NCBI GenBank assembly: GCA_903854175.1
Contig: CAINVQ010000104.1
Span: 1 to 5,314 of the forward strand
DNA length: 5,314 nucleotides
Direction: 5' to 3'
From: an uncultured Actinomycetes bacterium
GTDB lineage: Bacteria; Actinomycetota; Acidimicrobiia; Acidimicrobiales; RAAP-2
Shown: positions 1 to 5,314 of the stretch, piece after piece
Numbering within the stretch: position 1 is the stretch's first letter
Layout of the letters: each line of letters begins with the position of its first letter
Notes under the pieces: model-generated
The model's input: the letters and a program-made list of their open reading frames with translations, nothing else
Database searches by the model: none
What the model was told of the DNA's origin: nothing
Translations under genes and position numbers: made by a program

Positions 1-687
1 ATGTTCGCTATCGCTGGACTTTCTAAATGGATTCAGGTTCGTGTTGGAGTTATTGCAGTAGTTGGTTTTTTTGGCTACATGCAGGTGAAGCCATACTCGG
101 CGCAACGTTTTCTAGCTTTTCTACATCCGAGTCAAAATCTTGCTTCCAGCGGATACCAGCTCTACCAATCAAAAATTGGATTAGGCGCTGGTGGTATTGC
201 TGGACTCGGGCTCGGACACAGTCGAGAAAAGTGGGGCTTCTTGCCTAACCCTCACACTGACTTCATCTACACAATTATTGGAGAAGAACTAGGTCTCATT
301 GGTTCGCTGGTTGTGATTGCACTCTTTGTTGCATTTTTATTTGCGGCAGTTCGAATTGCTCAACGTTGTTCAAATCAGAGTTACCGTTTTATTGTGATTG
401 GAATTACTACCTGGATCATTTTTGAAGCGATTGTGAATATTGCATCAGTGGTTGGATGGTGGGCAGTTACTGGAATCCCGCTGCCGTTCTTCTCGTATGG
501 AGGAACAGCGCTAATCACTGAACTTGCTGCAATAGGAATTCTCTACAACATTGCGCACGACACCAGTCGCTCGGGTGATCTCACGTTCCGTGAACACGTG
601 GTCACTGACTTTCGTGCTCAGTTTGAAACACGCACGCAACCTCGCCAGTCTCGTCCGCGTTCGTACCGAGATCAACAGGAGTACTAA
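1..687 (+). CDS. ftsW: Septal peptidoglycan glycosyltransferase FtsW, C-terminal part (5' end outside window)
   Basis: SEDS-family membrane protein that polymerises lipid II into glycan strands at the division septum, with a partner class B penicillin-binding protein. The visible 228 codons show family hallmarks: an extracellular-loop block with GAGGIAGLGLGHSREKWGFLP (about residues 62-82), HTDFIYTIIGEELGLIG (85-101), and the signature GIPLPFFSYGGTALI (158-172). Hydrophobic segments at about 12-28, 96-117, 129-152 and 168-184 are the last membrane helices. They are followed by a basic, polar cytoplasmic tail (about 187-228). FtsW proteins usually have around 400 residues and ten helices, so the first ATG here is an internal methionine and the gene is cut by the window edge, not truncated in nature. 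RodA is the main alternative; the murG-to-ftsZ neighbourhood favours FtsW. The Pro usual before VTG in the GWWAVTG segment is Ala155. The stop codon shares one base with the murG start. Confidence 0.93.
   Translation: MFAIAGLSKWIQVRVGVIAVVGFFGYMQVKPYSAQRFLAFLHPSQNLASSGYQLYQSKIGLGAGGIAGLGLGHSREKWGFLPNPHTDFIYTIIGEELGLIGSLVVIALFVAFLFAAVRIAQRCSNQSYRFIVIGITTWIIFEAIVNIASVVGWWAVTGIPLPFFSYGGTALITELAAIGILYNIAHDTSRSGDLTFREHVVTDFRAQFETRTQPRQSRPRSYRDQQEY
677..681 (+). promoter_or_regulatory. Ribosome binding site of murG
   Basis: AGGAG lies five bases before the murG ATG at 687, inside the last codons of ftsW. It is the best Shine-Dalgarno match among the internal genes and supports this ATG as the true start. 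The starts of murC, murB and ftsQ have only weak purine-rich matches: AAAGAT at 1775-1780, GGTGGG at 3131-3136 and GGGTGA at 4041-4046. Confidence 0.75.
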
Positions 688-1790
688 TGCAGCGCCCCAT
701 CGTTATTACCGGCGGTGGAACGGGCGGGCATATTTTTCCAATGCTGGCTATTGCTGAGCAGCTGCAAAAACTTGGAATATCACCAGATGAACTTCATTAC
801 GTCGGCAGCCGTCGTGGTCAAGAAAAAACATTGCTTAAAGGTGAGATTCAGCTAACACTGCTACCAGGACGTGGGATCCGTCGCTCCATGAAACCTCAAG
901 CACTACTTGCCAATAGCGGGGCAGTGCTCTCACTACTCGCAGCTGTTCTCATAGCGTTTGTAAAGGTCGGCATTTGGCGCCCTCGTGCAATTGTCTCTGT
1001 GGGCGGTTACGCATCCTTCGCTACGTCTCTTGCCGGTGTGTTCTGGCGTATTCCACTCGTGTCCGTTGAACTTGATGCTGTGCCAAGTGCATCTCATCGA
1101 TTTCTGCTTCGACACACCACACTTCGCTGCACAGCATTTGACACCTCAATGAAGAACACCGTCACAACTGGTGTTCCAATCCGCGATGCGTTAGAAGAAA
1201 TTGACCGAAGCAGTGGCGCACGTGCTCTCGCAAAGTCCAAGCAGTCGCCAGTAATTAACGCTTCCAATGACGTGATTGTTGTGATGACCGGTTCGCTTGG
1301 TTCAAAGACTGTCAATACTGCAGTTGTGGAACTCGCCAAGTTATGGTCATCTCGAGAATCAGTAACGCTCATTCATGTAACTGGGCAACGTGACTTTGAT
1401 GAAGTGAGCAAAAATGCTCCTTCGTGCAGCGGACTTGATTACCGAATTCTTCCCTTCGGTGACATGACTGAACTTTGGTCGCTATGCGACGTGGCAGTAA
1501 CACGAGCCGGAGCAATGACGGTTGGGGAGCTGTGTCTTCTGGGGATACCTTCTGTGCTCGTGCCGCTTCCTGGAGCTCCCGGAGATCACCAAACTAAAAA
1601 TGCGCAGCAACTAGTTGACGTCGGTGGGGCTGTCATGATTAATGACTCGAAGTTGAATGCTCAAATACTGAGTTCTTCAATCGAAGAGATTCTTGAAAAG
1701 AAAAATACAATGAGTACAGCGCTTACGTCACTTGCGCGAGCAAACGCTGCACGAAGCATTGCTGAACATGTTCTAAAGATCGCACGATAA
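687..1790 (+). CDS. murG: UDP-GlcNAc:lipid I N-acetylglucosaminyltransferase MurG
   Basis: GT-B glycosyltransferase on the inner face of the membrane that adds GlcNAc to lipid I (undecaprenyl-PP-MurNAc-pentapeptide) to form lipid II. The 367 residues are a normal length. Seen: the N-terminal glycine loop ITGGGTGGHIFP (7-18), a hydrophobic membrane-facing stretch (about 79-97), SVGGYAS (104-110), a second loop MTGSLGSKTVN (200-210), IHVTGQRDFDEV (229-240), and the donor-binding segment TRAGAMTVGEL (272-282) followed by PLPGAPGDHQTKNA (293-306). Arg273, Glu281 and Gln302 sit where E. coli has its conserved Arg260, Glu268 and Gln288. Odd points: the usual HEQN motif is VELD (127-130), the later Asn of that block is His137, GNPVR is GVPIR (162-166), and GGSQG is TGSLG. 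The ATG overlaps the ftsW stop by one base and has a good AGGAG. Identity is firm because both nucleotide-binding regions and the operon position agree. Confidence 0.95.
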   Translation: MQRPIVITGGGTGGHIFPMLAIAEQLQKLGISPDELHYVGSRRGQEKTLLKGEIQLTLLPGRGIRRSMKPQALLANSGAVLSLLAAVLIAFVKVGIWRPRAIVSVGGYASFATSLAGVFWRIPLVSVELDAVPSASHRFLLRHTTLRCTAFDTSMKNTVTTGVPIRDALEEIDRSSGARALAKSKQSPVINASNDVIVVMTGSLGSKTVNTAVVELAKLWSSRESVTLIHVTGQRDFDEVSKNAPSCSGLDYRILPFGDMTELWSLCDVAVTRAGAMTVGELCLLGIPSVLVPLPGAPGDHQTKNAQQLVDVGGAVMINDSKLNAQILSSSIEEILEKKNTMSTALTSLARANAARSIAEHVLKIAR

Positions 1791-3148
1791 TGAGTATTTT
1801 TTCTACTAAACCCTCCATTCACATTATTGGCATTGGTGGCGCTGGCATGAGTGGACTTGCACTCCTGCTCTCGGAGTTTGGCTGCCAAGTTTCCGGAAGC
1901 GACGCTGCTGATTCATCAATACTTAAAGAACTCAGCAAGGCTGGAATAACAGTGCATGTTGGACATGATCCAGCTTCACTTGGTGACGCGTCGGTTGTTC
2001 TCTGGTCCCCAGCTGTTAAAGAAACAAATGTCGAGTTCGCTGCTGCGATGCAGCGTGGTCTTGTAATGCTCAATAGAGCATCAGTACTTAAAGAACTAGG
2101 TGAGCTGGCTCCGGTGATTGGCCTAACTGGAACTCATGGAAAAACAACCGCAACATCAATGATGGCGTGTGTCTTGAAGTCTGCTGGCAGAGATGACGGA
2201 CGCCTGCTCGGCGCCCTTGTTCATGGAGTTGGCCCAAATGGTCACTGGGGCAGTGAATCACTGTTGATGGAGGTAGACGAGAGTTATGGGACATTCGCAG
2301 AACTTCGTCCTTATGCGCTCGGTGTACTTAATGTCGAGCCAGATCACTTAGACCACTACGGCTCGCTGCAAAATCTTGAAAATGCATTTACTGAACTAGT
2401 AGCTCGAACATCGGGGCCAGTAGTTGTTTGGAATGGGGATGAAGGCGCAAAAAGAGTTGGCGCACGAGCATCGCGTGATGTTCTTAGCGTTTCAATGGAT
2501 GGCGACTCTCACTTTCAAGTTAGCGAAATTAAACTTGAGCGTCGCTCTTCAAGCTTTCGCCTCGTTGGTATGGGGACTGACGTAATTATCTGCCTCAACG
2601 TAACTGGAGTTCACAACGTTGCTAACGCGAGCGTGGTCGCAGTGCTCGCACTCCAGCTAGGAATATCACTAACGGCAATTTCTGATGGACTTTCTAATTT
2701 TGTAGGGGCTCCTCGTCGCTTTGAGTTCAAAGGCACTTGGCGTGGTGTTGATGTCTACGAAGACTATGCACACCTTCCAGGGGAATTAATTGCAACCATC
2801 AATGCCACTCGCGCCGCAGGTTATAAAAAAATTACCTGTGTCTTTCAACCACACCGAGTAACTAGAACCATAAATCTTTCGAATGACTTTGCAACATCAT
2901 TCACAGGGGCGACAAATCTCATTGTTACTGACATCTTTGATGCTGGTGAAGCTAACCCGAATGGTGTTACGGGAGAAATTATTTCGCAAGGAACGTCAAA
3001 GCACATTTCAACTTCGTACTGTCCAAAATTTTCTGACGTTATTTTGAAGCTTGAAGAATTACACGACCAAAGTGACGTTGTTTTGTTCCTCGGAGCCGGC
3101 GATATTGCTTCTGTGGCGTTACAACTTGATGGTGGGCTTCTTAAATGA
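1790..3148 (+). CDS. murC: UDP-N-acetylmuramate--L-alanine ligase MurC
   Basis: Cytoplasmic ATP-dependent Mur ligase that joins the first stem amino acid (L-Ala, by family) to UDP-MurNAc. At 452 residues it has the usual length and all three domains. The N-terminal UDP-binding Rossmann domain (about 1-105) has IHIIGIGGAGMSGLA (10-24). The central ATPase domain (about 106-305) has the P-loop GLTGTHGKTT (111-120, Lys118), EVDESYGTF (161-169), NVEPDHLDHY (181-190) and VHNVANA (274-280). The C-terminal domain opens with GAPRRFE (306-312), then EDYAHLPGE (324-332), VFQPHRVTRT (351-360), VTDIFDAGE (379-387) and LGAGDI (434-439). Odd points: Tyr166 replaces the second Asp of the common DESDGSF/DESDASF motif, and HLPGE replaces the more usual HHPTE. 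The start overlaps the murG stop by one base with only a weak ribosome binding site, so translation probably relies on ribosomes finishing murG. No other Mur ligase fits the motif set as well. Confidence 0.96.
   Translation: MSIFSTKPSIHIIGIGGAGMSGLALLLSEFGCQVSGSDAADSSILKELSKAGITVHVGHDPASLGDASVVLWSPAVKETNVEFAAAMQRGLVMLNRASVLKELGELAPVIGLTGTHGKTTATSMMACVLKSAGRDDGRLLGALVHGVGPNGHWGSESLLMEVDESYGTFAELRPYALGVLNVEPDHLDHYGSLQNLENAFTELVARTSGPVVVWNGDEGAKRVGARASRDVLSVSMDGDSHFQVSEIKLERRSSSFRLVGMGTDVIICLNVTGVHNVANASVVAVLALQLGISLTAISDGLSNFVGAPRRFEFKGTWRGVDVYEDYAHLPGELIATINATRAAGYKKITCVFQPHRVTRTINLSNDFATSFTGATNLIVTDIFDAGEANPNGVTGEIISQGTSKHISTSYCPKFSDVILKLEELHDQSDVVLFLGAGDIASVALQLDGGLLK
1914..2097 (+). repeat. 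Pair of 19-bp near-identical direct repeats inside murC
   Basis: Bases 1914-1932 and 2079-2097 match at 18 of 19 positions (CATCA, A or G, then TACTTAAAGAACT). The copies are 165 bases apart, exactly 55 codons. They encode SILKEL (residues 43-48) and SVLKEL (98-103) in the same reading frame, both in the UDP-binding domain. The protein similarity may be chance or shared helix composition; the DNA match itself is plain to see. Confidence 0.6.
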
Positions 3149-4056
3149 CACTTGAATCACTCAGTAACGCAGCTGGCCCACGTCTTGTGGAACACGCAGA
3201 ATTTGGAAAAAAGACGACGTACCGAGTTGGTGGAACGGTGCGTGCTCTGCTGACGTTGAGCTCACTTGATGATTTCACTGAACTTGGCTCTGAAATTGTC
3301 AATGTAGGGATTCCAGTCGTGGTGCTTGGAAATGGCTCCAACCTCTTAGTGGCCGACGGTGAGCATGAAGTGCTCGCAATTCAGCTTCAGGGTGAATTCG
3401 AAGCGTTTGAAACATCAGAAGCGAACGGAGAAGTCACAGTCAGTGCAGGGGCTGCACTTGATCTGCCAGTACTTGCTAGGCGACTTAGCGCTGAAGGAAT
3501 CACTGGATTTGAATGGGCCGTAGGAGTTCCAGGAACTGTTGGAGGCGCGTGCGTGATGAACGCTGGTGGCCACGGTTCAGACATGTCAGCGAGCATTGTT
3601 GAAGTTATGACGTGGAGTGCCGGTTCAGTGCTTCACTGGTCACCAGCTGAGCTCGCATTTGGATACCGCACAAGTGCCCTTGGAGCAAGCGACGTTGTTT
3701 TAAGTGCGAAGTTCAAACTCGGCCTCGGTAATTCAGAGGAATCAAAGAAGCAGTTAAGCGAGATTGTTTCTTGGCGACGTGAACATCAGCCCGGAGGTCA
3801 AAACGCAGGAAGTGTTTTTGCGAATCCAAAAGATGATCACGCCGGAAGACTCATTGAGGCCGCGGGACTAAAAGGTCACCGAATTGGAAGTGCTGTGGTT
3901 TCTGAAAAGCAGGCAAACTTCATACTTGTTGATACTGACGGCAAGGCAAACGATGTGTATGAGTTGATGAAATTCATTCAAAATAAAGTCTTCGAAACAT
4001 CAGGCGTCCTGCTGCACAGCGAGCACCGTTTTCTTGGTCTGGGTGATTTAACGTGA
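3145..4056 (+). CDS. murB: UDP-N-acetylenolpyruvoylglucosamine reductase MurB
   Basis: FAD-dependent, NADPH-using cytoplasmic enzyme that reduces UDP-GlcNAc-enolpyruvate to UDP-MurNAc, the substrate of MurC encoded just upstream. The 303 residues match the short type II form. FAD-binding signatures are TTYRVGG (24-30), VVLGNGSNLLV (59-69) and GVPGTVGGACVMNAGGHG (127-144). The active-site set is complete: FGYRTS (172-177) with Arg175, NAGSVFANP (220-228) with Ser223 as the proton donor, AGRLIEAAGLKG (233-244), and Glu293 in HSEHRFLG near the C-terminus. These match Arg159, Ser229 and Glu325 of E. coli MurB. Small departures are IGSA for IGGA and EKQANF for the usual KHANF. Its ATG overlaps the murC stop as ATGA, so the two are likely translated as a coupled pair. 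Placing murB between murC and ftsQ is lineage-specific; in E. coli it lies outside the cluster. Confidence 0.96.
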   Translation: MTLESLSNAAGPRLVEHAEFGKKTTYRVGGTVRALLTLSSLDDFTELGSEIVNVGIPVVVLGNGSNLLVADGEHEVLAIQLQGEFEAFETSEANGEVTVSAGAALDLPVLARRLSAEGITGFEWAVGVPGTVGGACVMNAGGHGSDMSASIVEVMTWSAGSVLHWSPAELAFGYRTSALGASDVVLSAKFKLGLGNSEESKKQLSEIVSWRREHQPGGQNAGSVFANPKDDHAGRLIEAAGLKGHRIGSAVVSEKQANFILVDTDGKANDVYELMKFIQNKVFETSGVLLHSEHRFLGLGDLT

Positions 4057-4895
4057 GTCGTCGAAAGCCAGCTGCCGCCACCAGGCCAAGAACTAGAAAG
4101 CCAACTGCGGCCGCGAGAACTCAGCGAGCAAAGCCAAAGTCCCAGTCGCAACCTCGTCAGCCAAAAAAGAAAACTGAGCGAAAGCCAGTTGCAACATCTA
4201 CGAAAATTCTCGTTTTAATTGGCTTGATAGTTACAACACTTTTATTGGGTGGAAACTGGATTCTTCATCAATCGATTTTTGATGTAAAAACTGTTCACCT
4301 TTACGGTGTTTCACACGAAGACCCTAAAAAGGTACTTACGGCGAGTGGACTTGAGTCCCACCCTTCTCTAATTAGCGTTAGTTCTCATTCGCTCGAAAGC
4401 AATCTCAAATCGTTTCGCTGGATCTCTGCGGTCACAATTACTAAGCAGTGGCCGAGCACAGTGAATGTAACGATTCACGAAACTCGTCCAGTTGCCGTTG
4501 CGTTTAACGCAAATCATGTTTTGGAATACGTTGCTGCAAATGGAGCCGACCTTGGTCCTGCCCCGATTAGGGCAAACTTTCCAACACTCGTGTACGTAAA
4601 GCCACAAAATGCAAAGTGGCCGTTCATGAAATCTGGAATCGCAGCAGTTAGTGTTGCTCGTCAGCTGCCGAAATCTTTCGGTTATCAGGTGTCAAAAATT
4701 ACTGTTGGAGCTCGCGGCAACGTGAGTCTCGTGATGGTCAGCCCAGTAACTTTTGTCCTGGGTCCCACTACAAAGCTCCATGAGAAGTTCGTGGCCATTG
4801 CCTCGGTTATTGCCCACACCACCTTGAAACCCGGTGATGTAGTGAATGTGGAGTCTCCGTCGGAACTCTCTGTAACGGGGCCAAGTCCCTCGTAA
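4053..4895 (+). CDS. ftsQ: Cell division protein FtsQ (DivIB family)
   Basis: Single-pass membrane protein that recruits and stabilises the FtsL/FtsB-like partners and helps switch on septal synthesis. The 280 residues show the standard plan. A long cytoplasmic tail (1-50) is rich in Lys, Arg, Pro, Ala and Gln, with 17 basic and one acidic residue in the first 48. One transmembrane helix follows (about 51-68, ILVLIGLIVTTLLLGG). Then comes a POTRA domain (about 75-145), starting FDVKTVHLYGV and ending WPSTVNVTIHETRPVAVA, and the extracytoplasmic beta domain (about 150-272). Sequence conservation outside the POTRA edges is low, as usual for this family, so the call rests on architecture plus position between murB and ftsZ. 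The start is GTG in a GTGA overlap with the murB stop, preceded by GGGTGA six bases upstream. Three RKPxA repeats in the tail are unusual. Confidence 0.92.
   Translation: MSRRKPAAATRPRTRKPTAAARTQRAKPKSQSQPRQPKKKTERKPVATSTKILVLIGLIVTTLLLGGNWILHQSIFDVKTVHLYGVSHEDPKKVLTASGLESHPSLISVSSHSLESNLKSFRWISAVTITKQWPSTVNVTIHETRPVAVAFNANHVLEYVAANGADLGPAPIRANFPTLVYVKPQNAKWPFMKSGIAAVSVARQLPKSFGYQVSKITVGARGNVSLVMVSPVTFVLGPTTKLHEKFVAIASVIAHTTLKPGDVVNVESPSELSVTGPSPS
4062..4192 (+). repeat. Three dispersed RKPxA-coding repeats in the FtsQ tail
   Basis: Near-identical 14-base units lie at 4062-4075 (CGAAAGCCAGCTGC), 4095-4108 (AGAAAGCCAACTGC) and 4179-4192 (CGAAAGCCAGTTGC). All are in frame and encode RKPAA (4-8), RKPTA (15-19) and RKPVA (43-47). 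The stretch between them is also rich in Lys, Arg, Pro and Gln. This looks like a low-complexity, probably disordered tail that may have grown by local duplication. Confidence 0.65.
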
Positions 4896-4904
4896 AACGG
4901 TGTA

Positions 4905-4927
4905 TTTGACCCTTGTTCTGGGGCAAA
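4905..4927 (+). promoter_or_regulatory. Inverted repeat between ftsQ and ftsZ
   Basis: TTTGACCC (4905-4912) and GGGGCAAA (4920-4927) are complementary at seven of eight positions, with an A/G mismatch at the fifth pair, around a seven-base loop TTGTTCT. It starts nine bases after the ftsQ stop. It covers the proposed -35 box and most of the promoter spacer, so it could be an operator, or a hairpin in read-through mRNA. No T-run follows (the next bases are CTAGCC), so it is not a standard intrinsic terminator. Confidence 0.45.
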
Positions 4928-4934
4928 CTAGCCT
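4906..4934 (+). promoter_or_regulatory. Likely ftsZ promoter (sigma-70 type)
   Basis: TTGACC at 4906-4911 is a near-perfect -35 box. After a 17-base spacer comes TAGCCT at 4929-4934, which keeps the TAnnnT pattern usual for actinobacterial -10 boxes. Transcription would begin near 4941 and give an untranslated leader of about 60 bases. This is the only non-coding gap in the window, and separate ftsZ promoters are common in dcw clusters. The call is made from sequence pattern alone. Confidence 0.55.
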
Positions 4935-4955
4935 TCAGTCACAATAAATCGCATA

Positions 4956-4976
4956 GAACTGTGTAGTACGTAGTTC
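4956..4976 (+). promoter_or_regulatory. Possible stem-loop in the ftsZ mRNA leader
   Basis: GAACT (4956-4960) pairs perfectly with AGTTC (4972-4976). The stem can continue through two G-U pairs and a G-C pair (4963/4969) to a five-base loop, TAGTA. The same bases also read as a tandem seven-base repeat, GTAGTAC GTAGTTC (4963-4976). The stem ends 13 bases before the ribosome binding site and would leave it open, so it might act on mRNA stability or as a protein site. It is short and could be chance. Confidence 0.3.
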
Positions 4977-4989
4977 GCAAAAAGTACCC

Positions 4990-4996
4990 AAGGGGA
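4990..4996 (+). promoter_or_regulatory. Ribosome binding site of ftsZ
   Basis: AAGGGGA lies four bases before the ATG at 5001. It is a stronger purine match than those before murC, murB and ftsQ and fixes the ftsZ start. It fits the need for much more FtsZ than the other division proteins. Confidence 0.75.
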
Positions 4997-5000
4997 TTTC

Positions 5001-5314
5001 ATGAGTCTGAAGCAGAGCAACTACCACGCAGTAATAAAAGTTATTGGCGTTGGTGGTGGTGGAGTTAACGCAGTTAACCGAATGATCTCATCTGGACTTC
5101 GCAACATTGAGTTCATTGCTGCAAACACAGACGCTCAGGCTCTGCTCATGAGTGAAGCCGACATCAAGCTCGACATTGGTCGCGAACTCACACGTGGACT
5201 CGGAGCGGGAAGTGACCCAGAAGTTGGTCGTCAAGCCGCCGAAGATCACCGTGCAGAGATTGAAGCTGCACTTAAAGACACCGACATGGTGTTCATCACC
5301 GCTGGTGAAGGTGG
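5001..5314 (+). CDS. ftsZ: Cell division GTPase FtsZ, N-terminal part (3' end outside window)
   Basis: Tubulin-like GTPase that polymerises into the cytoplasmic Z-ring and positions the divisome. The 104 complete codons cover the start of the GTP-binding domain: [20 protein letters not shown] (10-29) with the T1 glycine loop, the NTDAQAL motif (42-48), and the switch-like stretch [21 protein letters not shown] (60-80). The reading frame ends at ITAGEG (99-104), just before the expected GGGTGTG tubulin signature. The TAGEG form, rather than TAGMG, is the one I associate with actinobacteria. The ATG is set by AAGGGGA upstream and by the short N-terminal extension (about nine residues) typical of the family. 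Unlike the genes before it, it does not overlap its neighbour and has its own probable promoter. Codons lean to C-ending forms (Asn 5 of 5 AAC, Asp 6 of 7 GAC), as expected for a highly expressed gene. Confidence 0.98.
   Translation, partial: MSLKQSNYHAVIKVIGVGGGGVNAVNRMISSGLRNIEFIAANTDAQALLMSEADIKLDIGRELTRGLGAGSDPEVGRQAAEDHRAEIEAALKDTDMVFITAGEG

Noticed and set aside
1..3. ATG at base 1 as the true start of ftsW
   Set aside because: The protein would have only the last four or so helices of a roughly ten-helix family; the window edge cuts the gene.
27..757. Alternative-frame plus-strand reading frames at 27-248 and 551-757
   Set aside because: Both lie mostly within the ftsW frame, whose motifs are clear. 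Their translations are rich in Ser, Trp and Arg with no family signature.
933..2294. Open reading frames on the minus strand at 933-1115, 1094-1372, 1661-1888, 1819-2073 and 2088-2294
   Set aside because: They lie opposite well-identified murG and murC and resemble no protein family I recognise; they are most simply antisense shadows.
3141..4607. Minus-strand frames at 3141-3341, 3387-3596 and 4368-4607
   Set aside because: They lie opposite murB and ftsQ and show no domain-like features; shadows of the coding strand.
4905..4927. Intrinsic terminator after ftsQ
   Set aside because: The hairpin has an internal A/G mismatch and no following T-run, so it does not meet the usual pattern; an operator or mRNA structure is more likely.
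4910..4994. Pairing of CCCTT (4910-4914) with the ftsZ ribosome binding site (AAGGG, 4990-4994) as an RNA switch in read-through mRNA
   Set aside because: Only five base pairs, with a nearer competing partner (GGGG at 4920-4923), and absent from transcripts starting near 4941.

Overview
This window is a six-gene stretch of a bacterial division and cell wall (dcw) cluster, with every gene on the + strand. The order is ftsW (3' part), murG, murC, murB, ftsQ, ftsZ (5' part). ftsQ is followed directly by ftsZ with no ftsA, and the visible end of FtsZ reads ITAGEG rather than the TAGMG common outside the actinobacteria. Both points suggest an actinobacterium. murB lying between murC and ftsQ, the moderate base composition (about half GC by eye) and the divergent MurG and MurC motifs would suit a freshwater or marine relative of the Acidimicrobiia. 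That narrower placement is inference, not proof.

Layout. Bases 1-687 hold the C-terminal half of FtsW, the lipid II-polymerising SEDS glycosyltransferase. murG (687-1790), murC (1790-3148), murB (3145-4056) and ftsQ (4053-4895) follow with no spacer: each start codon overlaps the previous stop by 1 or 4 bases. The only intergenic DNA is 4896-5000, which holds a likely promoter, two possible stem-loops and a strong ribosome binding site for ftsZ. ftsZ starts at 5001 and runs off the window just before its GGGTGTG tubulin signature.

How the genes work together. MurB reduces UDP-GlcNAc-enolpyruvate to UDP-MurNAc, and MurC adds the first stem-peptide amino acid. MurG converts lipid I to lipid II at the membrane, and FtsW polymerises lipid II at the septum. 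FtsQ links the divisome parts across the membrane, and FtsZ forms the cytoplasmic ring. The overlaps suggest one translationally coupled mRNA for ftsW to ftsQ. ftsZ seems to have its own promoter and stronger translation, as expected for the most abundant protein of the set.

I see no mobile element, RNA gene, CRISPR array, frameshift or foreign gene, and no new biological system. The points worth a second look are departures from family consensus in MurG, MurC and FtsW, the structured ftsZ control region, and a repeated basic motif in the FtsQ tail.
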